From Ceratothoa steindachneri (Eukaryota > Arthropoda > Malacostraca > Isopoda > Cymothoidae), in the NCBI GenBank assembly GCA_963969495.1, contig OZ018328.1, forward strand, positions 130,828,545-130,892,544: DNA of 64,000 nucleotides. Reading direction: 5' to 3'. A program made the position numbers and the translations under genes. Positions 54,412-64,000 of the stretch are shown here, piece after piece (position 1 is the first letter of the stretch; each line of letters begins with the position of its first letter). The notes below the pieces were generated by a model. It saw nothing but the letters and a program-made list of their open reading frames with translations. It searched no databases and was not told the origin of the DNA.

Positions 54412-54416
54412 CTGAG
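54412..54416 (+). other. Target-site duplication CTGAG (right)
   Basis: Pairs with 39931-39935. Confidence 0.9.
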
Positions 54417-55385
54417 TATTATTTAATTATTGATTAATATTAAGAAGAGGATCCAAAATTTCATTTGCTAGTTATTATTAATATCTCCAAAATATTAAAA
54501 TGCTGATATAAATCTGTTGCCTTGGTAATCTCTTTTTTCATCCACGGTGAGGGAGCTAAGGAAATATTTATGGGACATTGGAGCAGACAACTTATGGAGT
54601 TACAACACAATGTGAGGCCTCAACAAAAACGAAAGGATATTAATGACGTTCGTTAACCCAAGCAGGACACTCGTAAACCTTGCTTAGGTTGGACAATAAG
54701 AAATAAACACGCCACTCTCGACTTGCACACGACTGTCCAAATGAATTTTTACGCTTGGTGATTATTTTCCTCCAAATCTAACGATTATTCATATAAAAAG
54801 CTTTTCAAAGGAGTACAATTCTTCAGACTCTCTCAGATAACCGCAGCATCATTAAGATTCACTTTCACGTGCGCTTCGGCATCCCCTCCATTCTCCCCGG
54901 GGGGGATCAGCTCCCTCTCTAAGTATTCCATTAAGTTCGTTCCTTCTATGTATGATTAAAAAAAATCAAGCAATTTCAGAGCCGTTCTCAAGAGAGGAGA
55001 CTTCCTCAAGCGGTCACCTACGCACAAATTCACACAATTGAGCCTTACAACGAGTGAGTTAACTCACGCAACCCTACCCTCGATGTCTAAATCCGTCGGA
55101 GCCACTTCTCGCCTCACTCCTACTTCGCTCGACAACTCTCCAAGCAATCTGCTCTCAACAGTAACGTATTATTTTTCGCGAAATTGTGCTATAAAGTTAA
55201 TTCAATCTGGTAAACGCAACTTAATTTAGTGCTAAACTAATTCAATCTCAGTAAAATTAATTCGTGACAGTATAAATTAACCTTTTGCCATTTGTTATTT
55301 ACGTATAATTTGCATAATTTGCAGCAGTGTAAATTTACTATTTTTTTTTATTTTCTCTTCACATACAATTAATTATTAAACCATA
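54417..55385. other. No recognised gene
   Basis: Flank of the Gmr1 array, AT-rich. 54830-55160 is richer in C and T and has short open frames without domains. Contains a G-run (GGGGGGG, about 54899-54905). Confidence 0.4.

Positions 55386-55451
<66 letters not shown>
55386..55451. repeat. (TA)n microsatellite
   Basis: About 66 bp of alternating TA. Confidence 0.96.
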
Positions 55452-55453
<2 letters not shown>

Positions 55454-56090
55454 CGAGAGGGGTTGGTTAGTTAATAGTTGTAGCAAGGTGAGTTATTTGA
55501 TGCTTTGATTAATTGTGGCTGGGTCACCAGTTCCGCGTTGGAATATTCCCTCTCTGCTTCATGATTTGAGTTCGTTCTTGAGGGTGTCCACTAAATAAGT
55601 TCGTACTTGGATTTTTATAAGCAACTTGATGAAAAATAACTTTGTTTCTGAACTTGAGATTTTATGATGAAGGGCTGGAACTTGGTGAATCCTATTCACC
55701 GAGGTGGACAGATCACAAAGATCAAGACTAAGTGTGTGCATGACTGTCCCAATAATGTGCATCTGTGTTCTTTTATATGTGTAGAGAAGCTGCGCGAGAC
55801 TAAATTGTGTTTTGAGAAAAAGGAGATTTGTTTGAAGTGAGCGTTTGTTGGAGAGAGTGAGCGAGAGAGATATATAGAGAGCATCTATCATGTATCAAAG
55901 GAACCTGACGTAAAATTAAGGGAAAAGATAACAAAAATTGGAAAGCAGAATTATTGGTGTTATAGGCCAGGGCCAATAAATAATGGTTGAAGAGGAGATG
56001 AATGAACAAAGAGAGCTCACATAGTCGCTAGGCGACTCCTAAGTGCAGGAGTACATGATTTTGTTCAACCTTTTTGTACATTGATCTAAC
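55452..56090. other. Unrecognised open-frame region
   Basis: A minus-strand frame at 55559-55891 (110 codons from a leucine- and serine-rich start) overlaps two other minus-strand frames. No motif identifies it, and composition is similar to the AT-rich surroundings. I do not call it a gene. Confidence 0.3.
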
Positions 56091-56210
<120 letters not shown>

Positions 56211-56289
56211 GATGGACCCTCTTTGACTTTAGTCAACTATTCTCAAATTTCTGACGTAATTTTCCTCACTCAGCTTGTAATTTTTCATA

Positions 56290-57180
56290 CAGTTCTATTC
56301 TATTTGTATTTGCTCTACTTAATTTTGCTTTTCCAAGCATTCACGCAATGTTCTATCTGATTTAAGTCTGGGCTCTATGGTGGAAACTACATAGGGGCAA
56401 TCCACATTACTTTCAGCCAATTCTTGGTGTGGTTGGATTTATGGCATGGGGCACTGTCCTGCTGAAATATATCTTCATTTCTTGGTGTTGTGGGATGCAA
56501 TTTTTGGAATGATGGCTTTATAACTTGCAACAACATCGTGGTTTAAGTTGTGGAATTTAAGGTTTCCTGACATTAAAACCTCTCCACTATCACTTCCATG
56601 TTTCACAGTTGGTACCACATAAGCAGGGTGAAATACCTCTCCAACACTTCGTCTCACAAAAGTAGCCACAGAAGTGCTGAAAATCTGTAAAAATGTTAAA
56701 AAAAATCATCTTTAAATCATTATCTTCCAAGATATAGTTAAATGGAATTACATAAACTACATGTAAAATAACAAAACAATTATAGTCTTTCTTTTTCTCT
56801 AAACACGGGGATTTCTGTTGACCTCATATATCTTTTTCTTCTTGTTCACTTTGTATCCTTCTAGCTGTCCTAGGTGATATTTTTAGGTTTGAAGATTCAT
56901 TGAACTCCCAGCAATTCCAGAAATTGATTTTCTACTATTATATAGTAAAGCCCGAATGATAGACCTGTTTTTTCTAGGTGTTGTAAGATGCTCTATGCCA
57001 TTTCTTTTTTTTTATAGAAAGCTCTTGGTCTATTTATATCGTTTGATAGTAGTTTGGAGAGTATATCTTGAAATTTTTCTAGCCATTTCTACTTGTGATA
57101 AATAACCCATTGGTATATAAATTGGATTGGTGCTCTCTGTGTTTCTGTAAGTACTTTAGCTTTAGTCATATTTCTTATGT
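56290..57180 (-). pseudogene. Second Tc1-like transposase relic
   Basis: Minus strand. An N-terminal helix-turn-helix-like piece (TPRKNRSIIRALLYNSRKSI, about 56980-56920) is followed by the block between the first and second catalytic residues, VGEVFHPAYVVPTVKHGSDS (about 56655-56596), where Tc1 proteins have PTVKHGGGS. Next comes a broken second block near 56470 (YISAGQCPMP in place of FQQD.APCH), and in another frame SPDLNQIEH (about 56375). Stops and frame changes throughout. Terminal repeats not found. Confidence 0.6.
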
Positions 57181-57214
57181 TCAACTATATTGAATACACA
57201 ATAGTTATAAACTC

Positions 57215-57685
57215 TAGATGAAACGTAAAGAACTTTAGTTAAATTTTCATTTTAAAAAACATACAATTTTATTAATTACACAACATTTAATCAAATACTG
57301 AGCAATTCAAACATATCAAATTACCCATTATTATCATGCATATTTATTAATAATATGATGAATTCTCCAAAAGTTGGATTAAATATGCTAAATATATAAA
57401 TCTATGAAGTGTGCGTTATACTTTTCGTCAAGGGTGTATATGAAAACTAAATATATTAAGTACACATTTATCATTTAGAAATATATTATCACGAATTAAA
57501 TATTTAGAAATTACAACTATCATAAAATATTTGCTAATTACATTATACATTCATAGTTTTATTTCGAATAGATATCTTATAGTATTCGCGATTAACCCTT
57601 CCTTGCGAAGAATGTAAAAATGTATCATATTACATAGGATCTGACTTTGTATACGGTAGAGAACACTCACCCTTAATCACAATTC
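57215..57685. other. No recognised feature
   Basis: Very AT-rich spacer. Confidence 0.45.
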
Positions 57686-57689
57686 CTCT

Positions 57690-57765
57690 CGAGTAGGATT
57701 TGAACCATGATGATGTGAATAAATAGTAATTAACTCTGTCCGCTAGCTAATCCCTCATCATGTTT
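57690..57765 (-). repeat. tRNA-derived SINE or tRNA relic
   Basis: On the minus strand there is an A-box-like TTAGCTAGCGGA (57739-57750) and, about 43 bases on, a perfect B-box GGTTCAAATCC (57696-57706). The T-stem and acceptor stem do not pair well, so a working tRNA is unlikely. Confidence 0.45.
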
Positions 57766-57769
57766 ATTG

Positions 57770-58735
57770 CTAGGGAATTTCATTGTTTGGTTATCAGCCC
57801 GCCCTGGGCTGTCAGCCAAATGAGGAAAAGGGGGAAATTGTCTTGCCCTGAATAATGTGTTGAGAGGTTTTAGTGAAAAAAGAACAACGCAGCTAACTCA
57901 AAAAATCATAATACAAAGAATTATTGGCTAAAACGATATAAAGATAATAATGATTCTTATCGAAAACCTAAAAACGTTGTTTAATCCTTAAACAATGCAA
58001 CTGCAGTTCAAAAGGATGAAGGAACATAAAAATGGTAGAGTAAAGGGTTAAAATGAAGGTTCTACAAAGAGGTGAATAAGAAAAAGTTAATTTAAAATCA
58101 AGAAACCCTCTCCTCTTATCCTAAAATAGCCTTATCATGAAACATTTTCCCATAATAATAACTTTCACTCCTTTTACATGTGCAATATAGCCTCAACCAT
58201 CACAACAAGAAGCTTAATAAAATATCATTACTCTATTAAAGTTTTCATAGATAAAAATATAATAACAAAATATTAATGTTTTCCAACCACTGTTTATAGG
58301 TGTGAAAAATATAAGAACTTGAATACCTTTAACTGATATTTTTAGTTTGACTTTCAATCAAAGAAGAGTAACTAGTTCCAATTACAGATCGTAGTGTTTT
58401 ATCTTACGTGAGCGGAATTCATCAAGACATACCGCGCACATCTGCTCAACTAAAGACAGTCTGCTAAGGAAGCATTTGCATTCTCGAGGAGCCTCACGTT
58501 TTACGTCATCAGCAAGGAGAAAGGTGTTGATTAATCATACAACATTCATAATCCAGTTTACTGGCTTATATTTAATTGACCCCTCTTTATTCAATTTATG
58601 GATTTAGCGGTGTCAATGACCGGGGGAATTAGCGAGATGAGTTTGACGCCATCATAAAGCGAACAACTAACCACCCTCATCTTTTGTGGTGGCTATGCTT
58701 GTTTTACCCTCATAATGAGATCATAACAATATACA
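57770..58735. other. No recognised feature
   Basis: AT-rich spacer with no supported frame. The two-base repeat content is low compared with other spacers. Confidence 0.45.
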
Positions 58736-58738
58736 GGG

Positions 58739-59640
58739 TGTTAGAGCTAAATTTGACGATTTACATAAAAGAAAACAACCTTGCAATATTCCAGCCAAAA
58801 ATAAATGTATTTTAAAAATGTAAATAAAATATCAATTAAGTTATGGCTGGGAGATAACAGCTTATTAAAAGTACTCGCTCTCAGCTTCCACCACGGACTC
58901 AAGATACTCCAAAAGCTGGCGGGTGCGTTCTTCACTGGGCCCCTATGAATATCTTCGAATACCTTCTTGATTATGACCACCAGCTCGGCGTTGGTGTTGC
59001 AAGCAGAGCGTACCTCTCTCTCATTCTGAGAAGAACCAGGCCCGGAAATGGGTCTGGTGAAGTCGTAGAAATTCTCCGACAACCAATTCTCTCTCTGTCC
59101 AAAAAAATGGCCTTCCAGCAGTAACCTTTTCCAACCGGGGTTTGACTACAATCTCCAGCAGCTCCACATAGCCGTCTGAATTAGCCTAAGACCCTGCTCA
59201 AACATGTGAGGTGGCATGGCGTCACCCTCACTAGAGAAACTTACAGAGCATCGCAGTTTGAGGGAACTTGGTCTTCATGATACGTGGAACGTCACATGGA
59301 TTCTAGACAAGCCATCTGTTGTTCTGAGTGTTGTGTAACTTGTCCTGGCAGAAGTTCTTTTCATCTGAGAAGAACCAGTTCTTCTCAGATAACAGGATGC
59401 TTCAGGTTGTTCAGTTCTTTGACTTCGTCAATCATTTCTCCTTGGCCTTGGCTGTTAGAATTTCTCCCTTGCGCATCTTGTACGAGTAGTACTGAAGCCT
59501 CTAATACAAGGTTAGCTTCATGGTTGCGACTTCAACACAATCTCTCTCGCCAAAGCCCGGATTCTCTTGCTCGGGTCTTCCATCATCTTTTCTTACCATA
59601 ACTTACCATCCACGCTCGGGGGATGCAATTATTACTCAGG
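58739..59640 (-). pseudogene. Mariner-like transposase relic
   Basis: Minus strand, from about 59580 down: EDPSKRIRALARE, YKMRKGEILTAKAKE, then NLKHPVI, a stop, and NWFFSDEKNFCQDK (about 59380-59340), the first catalytic block (SDEKNF). A large internal part is missing. The C-terminal part, 59082-58850, reads SENFYDFTRPISGPGSSQNE where the third block PPSSPDLNPLD should stand, then ACNTNAELVVIIKKVFEDIH and a mutated end. The lower boundary may be CAGGGTGTTAGAGC (58735-58748), a common terminal-repeat form for this group. The upper end was not found. Confidence 0.65.
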
Positions 59641-59649
59641 CGGTTTGTT

Positions 59650-60740
59650 TAGGTTTGTTAGAGGCCTCAGTTTTATAAATTAAGTTGCAATAGTACTTTC
59701 ATTTCCTCGCTGCTGCAAGGACCGCTAGCACAGAGAGTTCTATAAAATTCCCACAGCATGCAACAGCCTCCTTTCCCTCCGACCTGTTCGCTCTGGACAG
59801 TCTCACAGAAAGTGAGGCCCTACCTAATTGTGGTAACTTTCATCACTTGGTATATTGACTACCTGCAAAATTTTATTTGCTGTGTACAGTTTATATTTCC
59901 TTGTTAATATCTTTATGCTAAATTAACTTAATTTTTAACTAACCTTCATGCATACTTTATTGAAAACCTAACATTTCTTTTATTCTGAGTTGGAAGAGTA
60001 ATACAGAATTTCGAATATAAATAGTTTGTTTTTATTTATTTAAAAAAAATTAATATCGGGATAATTACATACATTTTACATATTTATTCTCCCTCTTTAT
60101 TAGTTTGCTTGTGGCCTTCCTTCTTTCAGTTGTATTTTAAGTCCTGTTATTGTTCAATCGCGCGCAATACTATTGATGTGGTTTCTCGGCCGCGACGTGT
60201 TTTACATATGTATATGTGTAGTTGCCCAAATTAGTCATGTTAGATTTTTCAAAAATTTTCGGACAAAAGTGTCAACTATGATATAATTATTTTAAGTTTT
60301 ATAAATTACACTGGTCAACAACCAAAATGCTTCCGAGAAAAGAGTAGAAATTTCCAACTATGAATATCGTGGTTAAAAGTTTTTGTTAGCTTTACTTTTC
60401 AAGATACAGCTACGTGACACAACAGGTTCTCCAGGCTTGCCGCAGTGTGTTTCATACCACACTCACAATCTCACTGCCCTTCAGTATGGTTCCAGCAGTC
60501 ATAGAAGGTGGATGTTCTGTGTAAGTTTACATTTGGAGGTGAAAGGTAGGTGATTTTCCTAATCAAGCACTTTTTAAACTTATAATAAATATTCATTCGG
60601 CAAGCTATTAATATGTATGTGAGACATTTTACATTAATTTTATTTTCATACTGAATAATATAAATACTTCTGCTGAGGTGTCATGCTCTGTATTATAATG
60701 ATAAATTTATGAATAAATCTTCTGTTTATCTTCTAATTGT
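59650..60740. other. No recognised gene
   Basis: AT-rich spacer. TACACTGGTCAACAACCAAAATGC at about 60307-60330 and the following ~100 bases look like an ordered upstream region of the pseudogene at 60750, but no function can be assigned. Confidence 0.35.
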
Positions 60741-60749
60741 TTGTTGTTT

Positions 60750-61560
60750 TCAGTACGAGGTGGTGGGGTGACCTTTGCATCACAGAAGCACCGTATAACT
60801 GTTATGCTTAGAAAAAGGAGTCCATTGAATATCCAAACATTCCATCAGCTATTCGCCCAGTTCCACATGAAGAAGGTCTATCTGTTCCTGATGTATCAAC
60901 TTCGGTATCCTTCGAGTCAGATGAGGAAAGTGGTGAGGATGAAGCAGAGAAGGATGACAGTGCTGGATTACAGAGTGACCCAAATTTTGATGAAGCACAC
61001 TCCTCTAGACCACATCTCATAACACAAGGGGAACTCCATGACCTTGTCAGGGATCTGCTACTAGGCTCTCGTCTTCAACAGGGGAATCTCCTAGCAGCTG
61101 ATGTAAAAATTTCAAAATTTCGTGACCGTCAGTAGCAATTCAGCGATTTCTTCGTAATGGAAGGTGATTTAACGGCCTGCAACAATATTCACGGTCTGAT
61201 GGAAGTACTTGGCATCGAATACGAACCCAGACACTGGAGGCTGTTCATTGATTCATCAAAAACGAATCTGGAAGGTGTCTTGCTGCACAACGGTAATAGT
61301 GAACCATCATTTCCTCTAGGCTATGCACCACATATGAAAGAAATTTATGAGAATATAAAGCATATGTTGAGATGCTTAATATATGATGAACATCAATTAC
61401 AGCTCTGTGGTGACTTTTGTAATGGGCTTGCAGGGTGGATACACAAAATACTGCTGCTTTCTGTGTGAAATGGGACAGCCGTGCAAGAGGTTCTAACTAT
61501 ATCAGGAGAGAGTGGCCACCTCGTCAATCATTGGAGTCTATGATGAAAAATGTCTACTGA
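60750..61560 (+). pseudogene. Pseudogene of a multicopy invertebrate family (GYTKYCCFLCE motif)
   Basis: After a splice-acceptor-like tract (TTGTTTGTTGTTTTCAG, 60737-60753) the reading gives SIEYPNIPSAIRPVPHEEGL, then an acidic stretch (SDEESGEDEAEKDDSAG), ITQGELHDLVRDLLLGSRLQ (about 61018), NLLAADVKISKFRDRQ and TAG at 61133-61135. It resumes with FSDFFVMEGDLTACNNI, HWRLFIDSSKTNLEGVLLHNG (about 61231) and, after shifts, GYTKYCCFLCE (about 61436). The pattern is known to me from a large uncharacterised protein family repeated many times in arthropod and other invertebrate genomes, probably mobile-element linked. At least three stops or shifts break it. The function of the family is unknown. 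Confidence 0.6.
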
Positions 61561-62505
61561 AATCTGCAGAAATAGTCTCTTCCCAAAAGAAACTAAACTT
61601 TTCCATATATTCCAATAGAGATATACATGTGCAGAGTTTAATGTCTACATATCTGAAAATTTAAATATGCAAACTAATACAAATCTCCAATTTTTTCGTG
61701 TTTTTTATGGCTATTGATGAAAACACAGCTGCAATTTATGCAACGTAGTTTGTAATTATATTCGCGGTGTTGATAAAGATATGTGCATGGCAAAGGAAAT
61801 TTTGGAGCTTGTTTTATTAAAATGTAGTACAATAGGGCTATATTTATATAAACGTTAGTTAAATCGTTGGAACACTCTGGCTTTGACTGGTATTCTCTTG
61901 TAAGTCGTGGTACTGATGGAGTTCCTTAAAGGGTGGGATTTGAAAACGGTGGTAATGCAAGATAAAAATAAAAATTGCAAAAATGTCGGGATGGACTTTA
62001 TGGTACATCGCGAAACCCTGTGTTGTAAGGCCCTCAAAATGAAACATGTTAAAGATTTTGTGCTAATGGTGATTGGTTAAGTAAAGGGTTATCGTACTAA
62101 GACGATTTTAAGAGTTGCTTATGAAATTAAAACTTTTATGGACATGAACCCTGAAAATACCAAATTGTCTCAAGGCTTAGTTACTACAACTGTACACTTG
62201 ATCGAATTTAACTTAAGAAAGCAAGGAGGTACCATGTTGTATGTCCTTGCATGATTCAAGAAAGATATTTGCTTAAAAGTACTACTAGGCATTTATTGAT
62301 TAGACAAGCAGATTTTAAAATAAATTCTTTAGATTTAATATTTTACTTAATCCATTTTCTGTTAACAATGATACTTTTCTCAAGGGGGAACAATTACATA
62401 CCTCAATTGAAATTTATTTGTGCAAAATTGTCGATTTTTGTGAACAATTTTCATGTATATAAAAATTAAAATATAAAATTTCATTAGATAATTATGGATA
62501 GCAGC
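61561..62505. other. Spacer with a possible hAT-like scrap
   Basis: At 61977-62081 a short plus-strand frame reads NVGMDFMVHRETLCCKALKM followed by VLMVIG and a stop. The VHRETL...K.L pattern resembles the region after the first catalytic block in some hAT proteins (usually HREAL). It is too short to be certain. No other gene was seen here. Confidence 0.25.
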
Positions 62506-62509
62506 AGTA

Positions 62510-63441
62510 CGAGCCGCGGTCAATAAGTTTTGCGAATCGGAAGGGCAAAACAGAGGAAGGGTGATGACTGTTTGTGGGGCTGTTAGGACAAGTTATGAAA
62601 AGTCAGGACCTGCAGCCGCACGCTCCTGCCTCGTCTATTTAAGAAGCAGTAGCTGATCGCAGATCGTCTGGCACAGATTTTTCAAGAATGGAGAAGGTTG
62701 AGCACCGCGCAGTGATCAAATTTTTGACCAAGGAAGGCAAGAATGCAAAAGAGATCCATGAACGCATGGTTGCGGTGTACACCGACACCGCCCCTTCCTA
62801 TGCAACTATTGCTCGCTGGAATAGGGAGTTCCGCCATGGTCGTGTGTCTCTTGAAGATGACCACCGTCTAGGACGCTGTCAAACGTGACCAACGAACATA
62901 ATGTGGCCCGGGGGGAGAGGATGATCCTCGAAAATCGACGGGTGAAGGTCGAAGAAATCGAGCGAGAACTTGGAATATCACATGAAAGTGTTATCAACAT
63001 CATCCACGACAATTTTGGCCATGACCAAGGTCTCTGCCCGTTGGGTCCCTAGAAACCTGACGCCCCATGATAGACTTCAACGTCGTCAAAGTCCACAAGG
63101 CCAGAGTTGCACAAGCTGCCCTGCGCGAGTGCGGATTCGAGGAGCTCAACCATCCCACCTACGGTCCAGATCTGGCCCCTAGCGACTACTTTTTATTCCG
63201 CCAGCTCAAGGTTGCACTGCGTGGACGCCGTTTTGGGGACGATGAAGATGTCCAGCTCGCCGTCCAGGAGTGGATTGAACAGCAGTCGTGAGATTTCTGG
63301 TTGTCGGGAACTCGAAGCCTCAGGGACAAGTGGCGCAAGTGCATTGAAGTCGAGGGTAGTTATATTGAAAAATAATAAAACACTTTTCCTCATATCTCGT
63401 TTCCTTATATCCGAATTGCAAAACTTATTGACCGCCCCTCA
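62510..63441 (+). mobile_element. Deleted mariner-like element with both TIRs (932 bp)
   Basis: The inverted ends share GCGGTCAATAAGTTTTGC: at left CGAGCCGCGGTCAATAAG (62510 onward), and at right the complement TGAGGGGCGGTCAATAAG (up to 63441). TA lies outside both (62508-62509, 63442-63443). At 932 bp it is about 300-400 bp shorter than a complete mariner, matching the loss of the middle of the transposase. The TIR is unrelated to that of the mariner at 24312, so this is a different lineage. Confidence 0.85.
62688..63374 (+). pseudogene. Mariner-like transposase with central deletion
   Basis: The ATG at 62688 begins an HTH domain: MEKVEHRAVIKFLTKEGKNA, then ARWNREFRHGRVSLEDDHRL. After a frame change at about 62880 come NVARGERMILENRRVKVEEI and LGISHESVINIIHDNFG, the second HTH. 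SARWVPRNLTP (about 63022) is the WVPHxL linker. The part with the first catalytic Asp is deleted. The reading continues with VHKARVAQAALRECGFEELN and GPDLAPSDYFLF (about 63168-63203), the third catalytic block, and ends DKWRKCIEVEGSYIEK with TAA at 63372-63374. The second Asp is replaced (NVVKVH for DNAPVH). Inactive. Confidence 0.85.
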
Positions 63442-63491
63442 TATGTTTCATCTTCAATTTTCCATAATAAATTTTAAACATGCACACACAT

Positions 63492-63500
63492 GTATATATA

Positions 63501-63567
<67 letters not shown>
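63492..63567. repeat. (TA)n microsatellite
   Basis: About 76 bp, with one TTA interruption near 63508. Confidence 0.95.
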
Positions 63568-63569
<2 letters not shown>

Positions 63570-64000
63570 AAAAATTAATGCAATATCGCAAGAAAAGATG
63601 AGGAATTAAACCACATTCTCCGAAGACAATTTAATTCAGAACAGTTTCGGTGTATCTCACACCCTTTTTCAACTGACACTGGATAGAAAATATAAGAGAA
63701 ATGGATAAAAGCATAACACAAGATCCCCTCTTTTTCCCCCTAATCCCCTACTTGTGGCTAATCTGGGGGGGGGAGGGGTTAGGCCTAAACATATTGAAGG
63801 GCTGACATTTCGCAATTTTGTTTATTTCCTTTCGTATTACAGGATTAAAAGAAAATTGACCCTCAGATAGATTTAAATTAGGAACTGACGATATCAAGCT
63901 CGATTCTACGATTTTTCTCTTAACATAGTTAGCCGATTTAAATACCATTTTACTTCCATTGAAATCGATCGAATGATTCAAGTCTCTAACATGGCAAAAT
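63568..64000. other. No recognised feature
   Basis: AT-rich spacer with a G-run (63765-63778). A minus-strand frame at 63748-63981 has no recognisable motif and may continue beyond the window. Confidence 0.35.

Noticed and set aside
55559..55891. 110-codon minus-strand open frame
   Set aside because: No recognisable motif; low-complexity Leu/Ser/Thr content and overlapping alternative frames of similar length.
59361..59388. 28-base palindrome ATCTGAGAAGAAC-CA-GTTCTTCTCAGAT
   Set aside because: It coincides with the SEKN-WFFSDEK region of the mariner-like transposase relic; the symmetry follows from the codons of this conserved block and is not an independent element.

Overview
This window looks like repeat-rich eukaryotic, probably arthropod, DNA. 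There is no operon structure. It is AT-rich with many long (TA)n microsatellites, has an interstitial block of the arthropod telomere pentamer (CCTAA/TTAGG), and every recognisable coding sequence belongs to a mobile element. The mix (a Gmr1-type Ty3/gypsy element, several mariner/Tc1-like elements, hAT-like and Jockey/RTE-like relics, tRNA-derived SINEs) suggests a crustacean, perhaps a decapod. That placement is inference. I found no convincing host protein gene, rRNA gene, functional tRNA gene or CRISPR array.

Layout. 1-8.3 kb: mostly unrecognised AT-rich DNA, with two C-rich candidate LTR/promoter blocks and one SINE. 8.3-10 kb: a ~333 bp inverted repeat flanking a fragment of a hAT transposase. 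11.8-15.1 kb: a hAT (ZMYM/TTF-type) pseudogene on the minus strand, split by a DD41D-type mariner relative. 15.9-17.7 kb: a minus-strand non-LTR (endonuclease) relic. 17.9-18.5 kb: a degenerate TAGCN pentamer block. 21.1-22.3 kb: a palindromic AT-rich repeat complex. 22.7-29.8 kb: a three-level nest, in which an element with ~84 bp terminal inverted repeats holds a decayed Gmr1-like LTR retrotransposon (5 bp duplication CTTAA), which in turn holds a mariner with an intact 349-aa transposase and both TIRs. 30-38.9 kb: telomere-like repeats, then RTE-like, Jockey-like and Tc1-like relics.

39.9-54.4 kb is the centrepiece. It is a tandem LTR-internal-LTR-internal-LTR array of a very young Ty3/gypsy element, flanked on the outside by one pair of 5 bp duplications (CTGAG). 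Its pol order is protease, integrase, reverse transcriptase, RNase H, which is the Copia order in a gypsy-type enzyme and the hallmark of the Gmr1 group. The two internal regions are almost identical but carry different defects: copy 1 has a pol nonsense codon and a frameshift, while copy 2 has an open 1094-codon pol with the RNase H catalytic Glu replaced by Lys. Both share two +1 shifts at homopolymers in gag and at the gag/pol join.

54.4-64 kb: two long microsatellites, a Tc1-like relic, a SINE-like tRNA relic, two mariner-like relics (one with both TIRs), and a pseudogene of an invertebrate multicopy family containing a GYTKYCCFLCE motif.

Apart from the complete mariner and the open pol of Gmr1 copy 2, the coding sequences are broken. 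All family assignments come from reading motifs by eye; no database search was run.
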